Origin: Plectosphaerella cucumerina | Lineage: Eukaryota > Ascomycota > Sordariomycetes > Glomerellales > Plectosphaerellaceae | Assembly (NCBI GenBank): GCA_020746995.1 | Contig: JAGPXD010000002.1 | Location: 2,480,001-2,544,000 of the forward strand | Reading direction: 5' to 3' | DNA length: 64,000 nucleotides | Part shown: piece after piece, positions 8,656 through 18,198 of the stretch | Position numbering within the stretch: the first letter of the stretch is position 1 | How the letters are laid out: each line of letters begins with the position of its first letter | Program-made: the position numbers and the translations under genes | The notes under the pieces: generated by a model | The model's input: only the letters and a program-made list of their open reading frames with translations | The model's database searches: none | What the model was told of the DNA's origin: nothing

Positions 8656-11637
8656 TTACCGGGCGTTTCCCCTGTTCACCGTGAGCGGCTTGAATGGTTT
8701 CCGCAGCCGATCGATCGGCGCGACACCGCCGCTCTTCCTCGCCATAGCTGGCCTCGTGAAGCCCCCAAACTTTTGCGGCATTGTCGCTGTCGTGACATGG
8801 AGACAGTTTGCCGGGCGGTCCCGAGGCCCTTGAGGTACATCGTCCTCATCAACTGACGTGCCTTGCTCGTCACTTTCAGCCTTGTTCTCCCGCGGCGGTG
8901 AGCTGGAGAAGTTGGGGTAGGCTTTGGTCGGTCCCCGATCGTGATTGAAGCCCACTGCTGGCCGAGGAAACTTGTTTGCTGCCAGCCGGTGGTTTGTGAG
9001 GCCGGACGCGATGGGAGGCAAGGAAGTTTCTTGGGTCGAGCCGCCCAGCCCTGCTGGTAGTGACGTTTGCCGGCTCGGGACGCCTACTGGCGGCGCAGGT
9101 GTCGCCGGAACCGCGGTTGCGGCATCAGACTTTTGTCGCTTGATGAAGCCGAACATTGTTGGCTGGTCTAAGGGGCGCTTGATCCTTTCTCCCTTCCTGG
9201 GCTTGATTTGCACCGTGCGGCCGTCGTTGACGGCATCCTTGCCGACGGCTACGAGCGCTGTCTGATGTGCCGCAGCGGTCGTAAAGCCGGGTAGGGAGGC
9301 CATGGTGAAGCTTGAGCGTGAATCCATCGTCGTGCTCATGCCGACGGAGGACATTAGTGCCGGGTCGTCGTGGTCGATGCGGCTGGCATTGGCTGCCCGA
9401 GGACCCTTCGGCCATTGCCCATTCCTAACAGGCTTTGGTGCTGTCTCGACCTCGTCGGGATGTAGCGGGTACATATCATCCTCAAGGCGCTCGCCGAGGG
9501 GTAGATTCTCGAAGATCTTGCCGGCTGTAGGCACCAGCGCTTCCCGGCCAAGAATTCGGCCCATCTCCGTGATGACGTCGGAATTGAACGAAGGCCCTCG
9601 CTTCGCAAAGTACGAGTGCACCTCTTTGGGCAGGAACGGCGACAGTTCCGTCTCTCCACCCCCGTTGGAGGAGAATTGCACGCTCCGTTTCGGACAGCTG
9701 ATGTACAGCAGCGATTTCGCCCTTGTCATGGCGACATACAGCAGTCTCCTCTCCTCATCGAGGTCTTCCGATCTCGCGTGGGGGATGGATCCGTTGTAGG
9801 CGGCCGGCACAAAGACGATGGGCCATTCCAGACCCTTGGCCGCGTGTATCGTCGAGATGGTGACCTGTGGCTTGTCGGTTGCCTCGCCCTTTTGGGCTTC
9901 CGACGCCAGCGCAATGTTGGACAGGAACTTGTCCAAAACATCCGTCTCGACCACTTGCTCCACACCGTCAATGTCAGGCAGTTTGTCCTCGTCTTCTGCC
10001 GCTGCTAATTCTTGGATGAAGTCGCCTGCAAGATTCAGGAATTCCAAAACATTGGCCCAGCGGTTCTCGTGGTCTTCCGGGTAGTTTTCCTTGATGTACT
10101 TTTCGTAATCAAGGTGAGAGAGGAGGTTCTGGAGCATCGAGACGAGGTTGTGGGGGGTGCTGTCGTTCGCAGACTCGTCTACCTTCTTCCGCTCGTTGAC
10201 GATGAGCCTGATAAATTCGGCACTGAGTTTCTGCTCGACTGCTTTCTTGATGTTCGTCTTGGCTGTCCGCTCGCCACGACAGTGTTTTGTAAGCACCGTC
10301 CACACACTCATCTTGGCCACTTCGGCCTCTTCAAGTAGCAACTTGATGGTCTGGTCGCCGATGCCGCGACGCGGCACATTGACGATACGAGCTACCGCAT
10401 CGTTGTTGTGAGGTTGGCTGATGACTCGGAGGTAGTCGATCAAGATCTTGATCTCGGCTCGGTCGAAGAACTTCAGGCCCCCGATCATCTTGTACGGAAT
10501 GCCAGCTTTGCCTAGGGCGGACTCGACATATCTGGATATGGAGGCGGAGCGGAGCAAGATGGCAATGTCGTCGTGCTTCATCAGACTGCCAACCAGGAGG
10601 ATTGTCCGCTTGATTTCCGACACGATCCAATCTGCTTCGATGGCGACATTCTTCAGAATGCGAAGAACAGGTCGGGTGCCCTTGTTGTGAGTGGGTAGCA
10701 GAACCTTCTGGTAGCGCCGGGTGTCCTGCTGGATGATCTTCAGGGAGGCATCCAGGATCGCCTGTGAAGAGCGGTAGTTTTCCTCGAGAGAAATCTCGTC
10801 CGTGTGTGGAAAGTCGCGAAGCAGGCGAAACAAGTTCTTGATCTCCGCAGATCGCCAGCCATAGATGCTCTGATCTGGGTCTCCGACGATCGTGATGCGA
10901 TTCCGCGCCTGCGCGAACTGGCGCATGAGTTCGTACTGGATTCCGTTGGTGTCCTGGTACTCGTCGATGAGCACAGCCTGGACGTTGGCGACGCAAGCAG
11001 GATACACCTTGAGCAGCTCGACGCACTTTGTCAGAAGGTCGTCATAGTCAAGAAGATTGGAGCGTTGGAGATGATCCTGGTACTCCTGGAAGCAAGTCAA
11101 CAGCTCGGGCTTGTCGGGAATCAGCTTGCCGTTAGCTGCCTTCTTGACCGGCGCATCCGTGCCTTTTGACTTCTTCTTGCTGATCCAGGCGCTCGCCTGA
11201 GCTGGGTCAAGTCCTGATTGCAGTCGCTTGCATATCCGCTGGATGATGGCCCTTGTGTCCCCTGCGTCGGCAATGTTGAAGTTCTTGGGCAGGCCAATGT
11301 GCTTTCCGTATGCCACGAGGTAGCGTCTGGCGATGCCGTGGAATGTGCCGAGAACTATGCGTCTTGCTCGCTCTTCACCCATGGCTTTGCTGATGCGGTG
11401 CTTCATCTCCTTGGCGGCTTTGACGGTGAAAGTGGCGACGATGACATCGGACGGTTGGTATTTCATCTCATCGACCAGCCAAACCACTCGAGACGTGAGT
11501 GTGTGTGTCTTGCCGCTTCCAGGACCGGCCAAAATGGCGACGGTGGCCGCCTTGGATGTTACGGCACGACATTGCGCGGCGTTAAGAGATGCGAGCGCAG
11601 ACTCTGCCGGCCGGGCAGAGGCGCTGGACGGGCTCAT
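8656..11637 (-). CDS. srs2: UvrD/Rep-family 3'-5' DNA helicase, Srs2-like
   Basis: An intronless ORF of 993 aa. Superfamily 1A helicase motifs are all present in order: Walker A in AGPGSGKTHTL (residues about 37-47), motif Ia, Walker B as IDEYQDTNGIQ, motif III as GDPDQSIYGWRSAE, motif IV region EENYRSSQAIL, motif V as TISTIHAAKGLEW, and motif VI as LYVAMTRAKSLL. Srs2 strips Rad51 filaments from DNA and so restrains homologous recombination at replication forks. The C-terminal third is disordered and ends in a conserved-looking segment (GGFTRPAMARKSGG, then PIDRLRKPFKPL), where yeast Srs2 carries its PCNA/SUMO-interaction region. It is somewhat shorter than yeast Srs2. The Neurospora counterpart is known as mus-50. 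No frame breaks were seen. The choice between Srs2 and another UvrD-type paralogue rests on overall layout. Confidence 0.93.
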   Translation of the reverse strand: MSPSSASARPAESALASLNAAQCRAVTSKAATVAILAGPGSGKTHTLTSRVVWLVDEMKYQPSDVIVATFTVKAAKEMKHRISKAMGEERARRIVLGTFHGIARRYLVAYGKHIGLPKNFNIADAGDTRAIIQRICKRLQSGLDPAQASAWISKKKSKGTDAPVKKAANGKLIPDKPELLTCFQEYQDHLQRSNLLDYDDLLTKCVELLKVYPACVANVQAVLIDEYQDTNGIQYELMRQFAQARNRITIVGDPDQSIYGWRSAEIKNLFRLLRDFPHTDEISLEENYRSSQAILDASLKIIQQDTRRYQKVLLPTHNKGTRPVLRILKNVAIEADWIVSEIKRTILLVGSLMKHDDIAILLRSASISRYVESALGKAGIPYKMIGGLKFFDRAEIKILIDYLRVISQPHNNDAVARIVNVPRRGIGDQTIKLLLEEAEVAKMSVWTVLTKHCRGERTAKTNIKKAVEQKLSAEFIRLIVNERKKVDESANDSTPHNLVSMLQNLLSHLDYEKYIKENYPEDHENRWANVLEFLNLAGDFIQELAAAEDEDKLPDIDGVEQVVETDVLDKFLSNIALASEAQKGEATDKPQVTISTIHAAKGLEWPIVFVPAAYNGSIPHARSEDLDEERRLLYVAMTRAKSLLYISCPKRSVQFSSNGGGETELSPFLPKEVHSYFAKRGPSFNSDVITEMGRILGREALVPTAGKIFENLPLGERLEDDMYPLHPDEVETAPKPVRNGQWPKGPRAANASRIDHDDPALMSSVGMSTTMDSRSSFTMASLPGFTTAAAHQTALVAVGKDAVNDGRTVQIKPRKGERIKRPLDQPTMFGFIKRQKSDAATAVPATPAPPVGVPSRQTSLPAGLGGSTQETSLPPIASGLTNHRLAANKFPRPAVGFNHDRGPTKAYPNFSSSPPRENKAESDEQGTSVDEDDVPQGPRDRPANCLHVTTATMPQKFGGFTRPAMARKSGGVAPIDRLRKPFKPLTVNRGNAR

Positions 11638-13609
11638 GGCAGGCTAAACGACTCATCAAGGCATGGGTTAGTGCCTATGGTATGAAGAAGTCTCCAGCAA
11701 GGCAAATGAATCTGTTTGAGGCCGTGGCGTATGGTTGGAGGCGATGTTGTTGATGCGTGGGGTTGGTCTTGCCAGACGCGCCGGTCGTGCACACTCTAGC
11801 GGTACGTACCGCACCCGCGCCGCGTGGTCACGTGGGAGGCCCAGATGCCATCGAGCACAGACCACATCGCCTGAGTTCCCAGCCTGTTCAAGTTGTCCAC
11901 CATCCCCGCTCAACACCATCGCCCATATTACCCACCATCCATCTAGGAACCGCGACCCAATCTGTGTGCCCCCGATGCATTGTCAGCGCTTGTCGCGCTC
12001 AATCTATTCTCCCTATTTGGCCCGAATCATTGGACTTTTGGAAGGAAACGACTCGTCACATTGTGATCCAGTCAGCCTCCGTGGCGGTTTGGGTGACAAC
12101 GGCGCCCAGGACGTCGCAGCGACGACGCTGACGACATGAAGTCCAATGAACACTTCTCAACGAAGGAGCCTCAGATCCCCTTCCCTTAGGATAAGACGCA
12201 CCGTCCCGTCACTTAAGATCCGCCCCGTTCCCTTGTTTCCATCACACCCTCCAGCACGATTGGGTGAGTGCTGCTGGGGAACGCCATTGGGCGGCACACT
12301 TGGTGTCAACACCCTGGCTAGGCGGTGACCTCTACCTCGGAGCAGAGGGAACCTGGTCTTGCTGGTTCACTCGACCTCCCTCGGAGAACACCCCGTGCAG
12401 TCACTATCACTCGACCTAGCGGGCAGTGATCACCACGCTATCAATGTCGTCACGCGCATCTGCACGTCGAGTCAGGGTCAGATTGGTTCACAGTCGACTG
12501 CCGGCGTCGGGAGCTGCATTGTTGCTCGGAGCTGAGACGCCTAGTATTGGGATGGCCACTGCGAGTGGAGGCACTCTCTGGGGCCACTCGAGCTCGCTTC
12601 GCGTCATCTCGTCACGGGACATCACAAGTGTGAAGTCGAATCATGAGCGGAACATATGATATGTGCGGTGAGATGATAAGACGACGGCGGCGGCTGCTGT
12701 CTTCGAGGAGGGGGCCAGTCACATCTCGTTCCGAGCTCTTTCAAGTCCCTCGTGGCAGGGGACCAAAGTCTCCGTTCGAGATGCAAGCTGGGGATCCATT
12801 CGCACCCAGCATCGGGGAAATGGGGATCAACCATCAACGTGGGTTTCTGCACGTGAAGAGGCACAGCACCAGGGGCAGCGATGCTTTGCTTCCAGATGGA
12901 GACGAGGTCGTCGCCGTGACCCCTCCCTCTCGCATTGACATGCACAGGGCCCCGGCCGCCAGCCACGAGATGAACAGGAGTGCGACAGCATGTCGGCCTG
13001 ACGAGCCAGAAGTCACCATCCGCATGAGGAAGATTCGAGCCCCGGCCAGAAAAAAGAGCACATGGACTAGGCGTCTTGGCGATGCGGTGTCGCTCCTCGG
13101 TGGTTGAGGTGTGGCCCGGCGCGGGGTTGGTGGTGTGCATCGGCCGCCAATCATCGGCGTGGGCCTCGAGAGGTCGGCGCTTAACGTCCCTGACCATCAC
13201 AGCCGTCCGGCCAACCACGACGTCCGGAACGCACATCGACATGCCGACCCCCCGTCCTGCAGAGCTACCCTCGCATCACCGCCGCCCATTTTTAGACGCC
13301 CTCTGCGGTGCGACCAGTGGGTGTCCTGGGAGTCGCTAGTGCCTGGCAACCATCCCCGTGCCCTCCAGCAAGTCAGGATGCAGTTCACGCAACCACAGCG
13401 CCAAAACCCGGGTCGCCCGCCCTGCCGAACCTCATCAGCCGCTATATACCCTTTGTGCGCCCCGTATCTCACCCCTTCCCTCATGTTACCCTCCCCTCTC
13501 GAGCAGAATGTGTTTCGGAACCCCTCGACAACAGCAGTGATCATCGTAGTCACCCTGGACTAGCAGTCTTTTAAAGACTTCAGGCGTCCTTCCTCCCTCG
13601 TCCTCCACG
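11638..13609. other. Divergent promoter region of the helicase and the membrane-protein gene
   Basis: About 2 kb separating two divergently transcribed genes. Overlapping ORFs on both strands between about 12620 and 13240 (up to 206 codons) lack recognisable domains and are judged fortuitous. Immediately before the plus-strand gene (13440-13600) the plus strand becomes C/T-rich, consistent with its leader. Confidence 0.5.
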
Positions 13610-15247
13610 ATGCCTGAGGTCCAGACCCAGCTTCATCGTCCTCTCTCACTTCGACCACTACTCTCATCGACATTACTCTTGGTTCTCTCCGCCCTCCACT
13701 GTCACGCCTCCGCCTCGCCAACCTCCTCCGATCTCACCAGGAGGAGCAACCCGCTCAACATCAACTACAACCCTGCCCCGCCTCCGGAAGAAGGCCCTCC
13801 CCTCTCAGCCAACGCCCTGAGAGATCCCTCCAACCTTGCCTGGCAGCTCGGTGTCATCGGCGGCTCATACGGAATCTGCCTGGCGCTGGTCGCCATCCTC
13901 ATCGTCGCCCTCTCCAAGAACCGCCGACTCGCCCTCCGGAACGGAGCCGACGAAGCCGACTTTGACGACACAGACGTCAAGACCGTCCCTCAGTTCATAT
14001 TGGGACCGCCACCACCCGCCTCGCCGCGCAGCATCCCCAGAAGTCCCGTCAGGAACTTCTCCTATCCCTCCCCGCTCCAGACTGATTTCCCCGCCAGCCA
14101 AGTCGACCGCTTCCACAGCCCGGGAGCTTACATCGCACCCTCGCCTCAATCCTCCGTCAGACTTCCCGGCGTCGACAGCTCCGTTGACCAAAGCGTCGTC
14201 GCCACCGACAGAGCCATGGCGCAATCTCAGCTGGAGGAGATGTACAAGTTCGTCATGGAACAGGAAGAGGCCAAGAAGCAGGGCGTCATCCTGCAGGGTA
14301 CGCCCGCGCTGTCGACGCAGTCGCGGCCCTCGACCTCTGACAGGTCTACCGTCACCCTCAAGAAGGAAAGGGTGAAGCCTGCGGGACTCGACCTGTCCAA
14401 GGAGAGGGAGCAGCCCGGGGAGAAGACGCAGTCCAGGACCTCGTCCATCTTCTCCGCCCTGCGCTCTCCGAGGAAGAAGAACAGCGGCGTCAAGGGCATG
14501 AGCATCTCCTCTCCGATGATGACGCCTGCCTCTGCTACGTTCCCTCGCTCAGAAGCGCAGGAGATGAACACCATTCCTCCGCGCCAGTACCAGCCGGCGG
14601 CGCCGCCACCAGTTCCCACGGACCAGGTCCCCTTCGGGCTGTATCGCCAGAGCCACCGCCCCAGCAACAGCAACCACCAGGTGCAGGTCGCCCCGGCCAC
14701 ACCCAACGACTCGCCGGAGAGCACCATGAGCATCGACGAGCGTATTGGCAACCAGCTGCCCGTGTCGCACAGCCGCAACCACTCGGCTGCCCGCCACGAG
14801 GTCGATCCCATTTCGGCCGCATCTGAGCACTCACAATCCCCTCTGGTCGGCCTGCCCTCGTCGCCCAAGCCGAGCGTTACTCGGTTCCCCACGCTGCCCA
14901 CCTCGCCCAAGCCTGGCGCCACCTTTCAGCGGAAGGAAGCCCCTTCGGCAGTTCGCACTGGTGGCACCCTGCCCTTCCGCGCCTATGAGCCGGCAATGGC
15001 ATCTCCTCAGATGAACACAACAACCATCAAGGAGACGACCTTTGAAAGGGCCTACCCCATCTCGCCCATGACCGGCCGGACACCCGGCACAGCCATGGCC
15101 GTCCCCTACTCGCCCTACCAGCCCTTCTCGCCCTGCGTTCCCATGACGCCGTCGCTGGTGACAAAGGCCGACAGGAAGAGGATGCGCAAGCTGGAGCCCA
15201 AGACCCCTACCCTCGAGATGGTCAAGGGCAGCGAGGATGTCTGGTGA
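13610..15247 (+). CDS. Secretory single-span membrane protein with long disordered Ser/Pro-rich cytosolic tail
   Basis: A single-exon ORF of 545 aa. A hydrophobic signal peptide occupies about residues 15-35 (LLSSTLLLVLSALHCHASA), followed by a short Pro-rich outer segment, one membrane span at about residues 81-102 (GVIGGSYGICLALVAILIVA) and a stop-transfer basic patch (KNRRLALR). The remaining 440 or so residues are low-complexity and rich in Ser, Pro and Thr with many SP and TP pairs (SPRSIPRSP, TPTLEMVKG), as expected for a phosphorylated cytosolic tail. The topology resembles fungal cell-surface sensor or polarity membrane proteins, but I recognise no catalytic or named domain, so no function is assigned. 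Strong codon bias over one frame and the coherent topology support a real gene. Confidence 0.82.
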   Translation: MPEVQTQLHRPLSLRPLLSSTLLLVLSALHCHASASPTSSDLTRRSNPLNINYNPAPPPEEGPPLSANALRDPSNLAWQLGVIGGSYGICLALVAILIVALSKNRRLALRNGADEADFDDTDVKTVPQFILGPPPPASPRSIPRSPVRNFSYPSPLQTDFPASQVDRFHSPGAYIAPSPQSSVRLPGVDSSVDQSVVATDRAMAQSQLEEMYKFVMEQEEAKKQGVILQGTPALSTQSRPSTSDRSTVTLKKERVKPAGLDLSKEREQPGEKTQSRTSSIFSALRSPRKKNSGVKGMSISSPMMTPASATFPRSEAQEMNTIPPRQYQPAAPPPVPTDQVPFGLYRQSHRPSNSNHQVQVAPATPNDSPESTMSIDERIGNQLPVSHSRNHSAARHEVDPISAASEHSQSPLVGLPSSPKPSVTRFPTLPTSPKPGATFQRKEAPSAVRTGGTLPFRAYEPAMASPQMNTTTIKETTFERAYPISPMTGRTPGTAMAVPYSPYQPFSPCVPMTPSLVTKADRKRMRKLEPKTPTLEMVKGSEDVW

Positions 15248-15993
15248 GCTGGCGATGATGCGGCAACGATGTACGACCTGAAAGCGGATCTGGAGACGGC
15301 GCGATGCCTGAGCACGCGTGGGGGTGATCAGTAGAGCGGAGGGAGCATGGCGATACCATATAGACGACCCGGCAGCGGGAAAACAGGAAACGGAGCCCGA
15401 GGGCGGAACCCCCGGGATGGGTCATTGGCATGGGATGCCACACCACAAGTCCACCATCATTTTTCTTCTCATCTAGGATCTGATTGATCCTCCTTTCATC
15501 TTCCCTATTCAGTTAATTGTCATGCCTCAGCGGCGAGGACCTGTAACAGTGGTTCTCGCGCGGCGCCGTTCTTCTCAACTCAATTGGCTTCGGTCTGCGG
15601 GGAGGAGGGGAAGTGTCGAGGTGGTGGACGTATTGGACGAGATAGTTTCCTCTCTGACTGTATGTTTGAACAGGCTGATTGCCTATGATGAATGAAAAGG
15701 ATCGAATAACGCTGTCTTGAAGTCTCCGTACCGAGCTTGATCAGTAATCAGACGATTAACTCGGGCTGGACCTCAGGCAGCGGCAGTTAGCCGGCCCGGG
15801 AAGGGTAGTAGACTCCCGGTTCGGGCTTCGGAGCCTTGAGGCGGTTGAGGCTGACGGAACATTGTTGCTTGGCTGTAATAACGTTGAGACGACGCAAAAT
15901 AAAGCTTCTGAGAGACAAACGGCTGCCGCTTGCGGATGGCCAGATTCGTGCCGATTTGGTGAGAAGCAGTGCGCGGCGCCCTCGAGTTCTACA

Positions 15994-16144
15994 ACGCAAC
16001 AGATCAATCGACACAGCAGGTCAATCGACACGGCAGGTCAATCGACGCAGCAGGTCAATCAACGCAGCAGGTCAATCAACGCAGCAGGTCAATCAACGCA
16101 GCAGGTCAATCAACGCAGCAGGTCAATCAACGCAGCAGACCAAC
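15994..16144. repeat. 17-bp tandem minisatellite, about nine units
   Basis: The core GGTCAAT recurs at 16019, 16036, 16053, 16070, 16087, 16104 and 16121, exactly 17 bp apart, with a variant unit before (16002, GATCAAT) and a decayed unit after (16138, GACCAAC). Consensus unit: GGTCAATCAACGCAGCA. Central units are identical; the first carry C-to-T or A-to-G type differences (CGACACAGCA, CGACACGGCA, CGACGCAGCA). Because 17 is not a multiple of three, all three frames read the same 17-residue peptide period, so ORFs here are not evidence of a gene. The same unit, in about three decayed copies, lies inside the small inverted-repeat element at 45209-45495. Confidence 0.95.
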
Positions 16145-16149
16145 CTGTT

Positions 16150-16210
16150 GACTAAACAGTTAGGTGCCTTTGCGATCCTCACGAGTTGGTGTGCAACTTT
16201 CGTTGACCCC
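16150..16210. mobile_element. Probable right end of a MITE-like element related to the one at 45209-45495
   Basis: Read inward from 16210 on the minus strand the sequence begins GGGGTCAACGAAAGTTGCAC. The right end of the element at 45209-45495, read the same way, begins GGGATTGACGAAAGTCGCAT. Aligned by eye, about 32 of the first 43 positions agree, and many of the differences are C/T or G/A. Both ends lie downstream of the same 17-bp repeat in the same orientation. I could not find a matching left end upstream of the minisatellite, so the element may be truncated or too decayed to recognise. Confidence 0.55.
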
Positions 16211-16336
16211 GTTTCGGCGTTTCGCGGAACCGGACTTGACTCCGCGGGTTCCGGGTTTTACCACGGATCAGTTGGCTCCCAGATTAGGACTAGCATTCTT
16301 GTCATTATTGTATTTGCCTTGAAGACCTTGAAGTAT

Positions 16337-16865
16337 TCAGTCTTCACCAGTCAACTCCATTCCATCAAACAGATCAAGCCAATCTTGTAGTCTTTCCTCA
16401 ATGAATCTCTCCAGACTCCATGGTCCCGTGGACACAGCTTCTGCATCCCCATTCCAGAGATACATATCCGCCTCCACGGTCTGTGTGGCCTGAACCTGTC
16501 CTGGCACGCTGCCCACCTCAGCAGTAACCAGCACTGGCTGATAGAGCTCTCCTTCGAAGTCGTCGAGTTTTTTCCGTTGGGATGTGTTCTGAAATGTGAT
16601 GATGTAGCCATCAACAGAACTATTGACAGCTTCGATGACTGCAGGGAAATCCTTGTTGTAGAGTGACCTTCTGGCATAGCCACGTACTCTCCCTGGTTGG
16701 CACATTGGTCGAACAGCCTCGACGTTTGCTGAGTCGCCTGTCAATGCCCAAGCTTAGGAGAGGCAGAGCACATAGGGTACCATAGATGAACAGTTGCCGA
16801 GGGGGGGTCGGGGGTTTGCATGTTTGTTGATCGTCCATGGCGGTTCCTGGGCTCACAGCAGACAT
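16337..16865 (-). pseudogene. AIG2-like gamma-glutamylcyclotransferase gene with an apparent +1 frameshift
   Basis: Two minus-strand frames together read a complete AIG2-like (GGCT-fold) protein. The 5-prime frame, starting at ATG 16865 or 16838, gives the family hallmark RQLFIYGTLCALPLLS. The 3-prime frame, down to a stop at 16337, gives WALTGDSANVEAVRP, GRVRGYARRSLYNKDFPAVI, YIITFQNTSQRKKLDDFEGE and LYQPVLVTAEV. The two join only if a single base is removed near 16745 (around AAGCTTGGGCA); a TAA stop lies immediately upstream in the 3-prime frame, and the gap is too short for an intron. Members of this family have a beta-barrel fold, and some release 5-oxoproline from gamma-glutamyl amines. 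Everything else looks intact, so this is a young pseudogene or a sequencing error. Confidence 0.62.
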
Positions 16866-18198
16866 CTCGTGAATGAAAACCCTTTGCTTGTAGAGTAGAT
16901 TGTTTCGATGTGTCGTGAGAGTTGAGAAGGTCTGTCTTGGCCTTGACAAGGATCGGATGATGGTAAGTTAGATACTTATCCTCCGATGAGGTTGTCACTC
17001 AATCTTGACACAACTGGCGTCACCTTTCAGCGCCTCCCTGGCAGCTGCCTGGCAGAGTGAAAGTGGCGGTGGTGGCTTGCGCCAAAGGAAACCCAAACAT
17101 GGTTTACCTCTAATTGCCATCAGAGAAGGACGGTTCATTGCGAGTATGCTGCCGTATCGAATAATATTGGGGGCACAGGCGTTGTACATTTTGTGCCATG
17201 GCCAGCTCACGGCCGGCTCAGGCTTAAAACAGCGATACTCTGGTACCTGGAGCACGTGAAGGAGAAAGCCTTCCATCGAGTCCGTCGAGCCACACCAGAG
17301 CCGGTGAGGCTGGAGGCCTTGCCTGACGCAACGGGTTAGGTCGAAATTAGTCATGCAGGTAGCAGTCCAGCCCGGTTCCGCGACTCTCGGCGGGTGGTAG
17401 CGGAGAGGTCCGCGGACGAGCGGCGAGCGAATCCCAGGCGCGCATCGTCTCGTGCCCCCACTTGGTGCCTGTCTCGACCAGACCAGCGACGAACGCTTGG
17501 CAAGCTGAGCCCAGTTCGAGGAGACATCGTACGATTCTCCCCGGTGCCCGGGCACTTCCTGTCTTTGCATTCCTGCAACTCCTCCCGGCTCGCCCTCAAT
17601 CGTCCAGCGCACTTTTCGACAAGGGAACCTACGAGTACCTCTACGAACCGTTGTCCGCCCGCGCCCAATCAAGCTTGTCTATCAAATTCCATCTCATCCC
17701 GCCCCCTTCCGCTCAAAAGTCATACGATTGTCTTCCAACATTGACGTCGCATCCCGTCAACACTTCCGCTGCGCGACTCCTCCAGAGGCCTTGACCCCTG
17801 CTCACCACCCCGACTCCCCCCATCGTCAGTCGTACGACTGCGTTTTCGACGCCCATCGCCAACCCAGCCCATCGACGCGCGCCGTGTGCCGACCGCCGCC
17901 CAGAGCCAGCCAATTCCCCAGCCATTGGGGCTTCAATCTCGCCCTCTCTCTTCGTGCCAGAGAGCCCCCTATCCCGGCTCAGGCGCACAACAGGCCCCTC
18001 CCGATCTGGCCCTGCACAGGGCTCGTCTCGGATCTGGCCATTTCCCCTCCCAGATCTCCGCGCTGCACTGAGCCCGCCTGCCGCCGCCGGCCCCCCGTCC
18101 TTCAGGTCTGTCGGGAGCCCGCGTGCCTTCCCATGCCCTTGAGGTGGTGAGAGAAAAAAAGGTCAGCCCACAGTTGCATACCGGCCACTTTTGTAGCC
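16866..18198. promoter_or_regulatory. Divergent upstream region and probable leader of the SREBP gene
   Basis: About 1.3 kb between divergent genes. From about 17400 to 18130 the plus strand is C/T-rich, as in fungal 5-prime leaders. A minimal upstream ORF (Met-Pro-Leu-Arg-Trp-stop) spans 18133-18150 and ends 48 bases before the SREBP start codon. Longer ORFs in this stretch overlap on several frames and are not called. Confidence 0.5.

Larger units (their letters stand above)
15248..16336. other. 3' flank and intergenic region carrying a minisatellite
   Basis: Roughly 1.1 kb between the membrane-protein gene and the 3-prime end of the AIG2-like gene. It contains the 17-bp minisatellite (15994-16144) and the MITE-like end (16150-16210) listed separately. 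Just after that lies a small inverted repeat, CGGAACC paired with GGTTCCG, at about 16225-16255. ORFs of 60-184 codons crossing the minisatellite exist only because the repeat unit contains no stop codon in any frame. Confidence 0.6.

Noticed and set aside
12622..13242. 206-codon minus-strand ORF overlapping a 154-codon plus-strand ORF
   Set aside because: Both are open by chance in GC-rich promoter DNA; neither resembles a protein family.
15994..16144. CRISPR-like array
   Set aside because: The 17-bp units are contiguous with no spacers and the organism is a fungus; this is a minisatellite.
15836..16390. 184-codon ORF with a 17-residue repeat across the minisatellite
   Set aside because: The 17-bp unit lacks stop codons in every frame, so repetitive ORFs arise automatically in all three frames; this is not evidence of a repeat protein.
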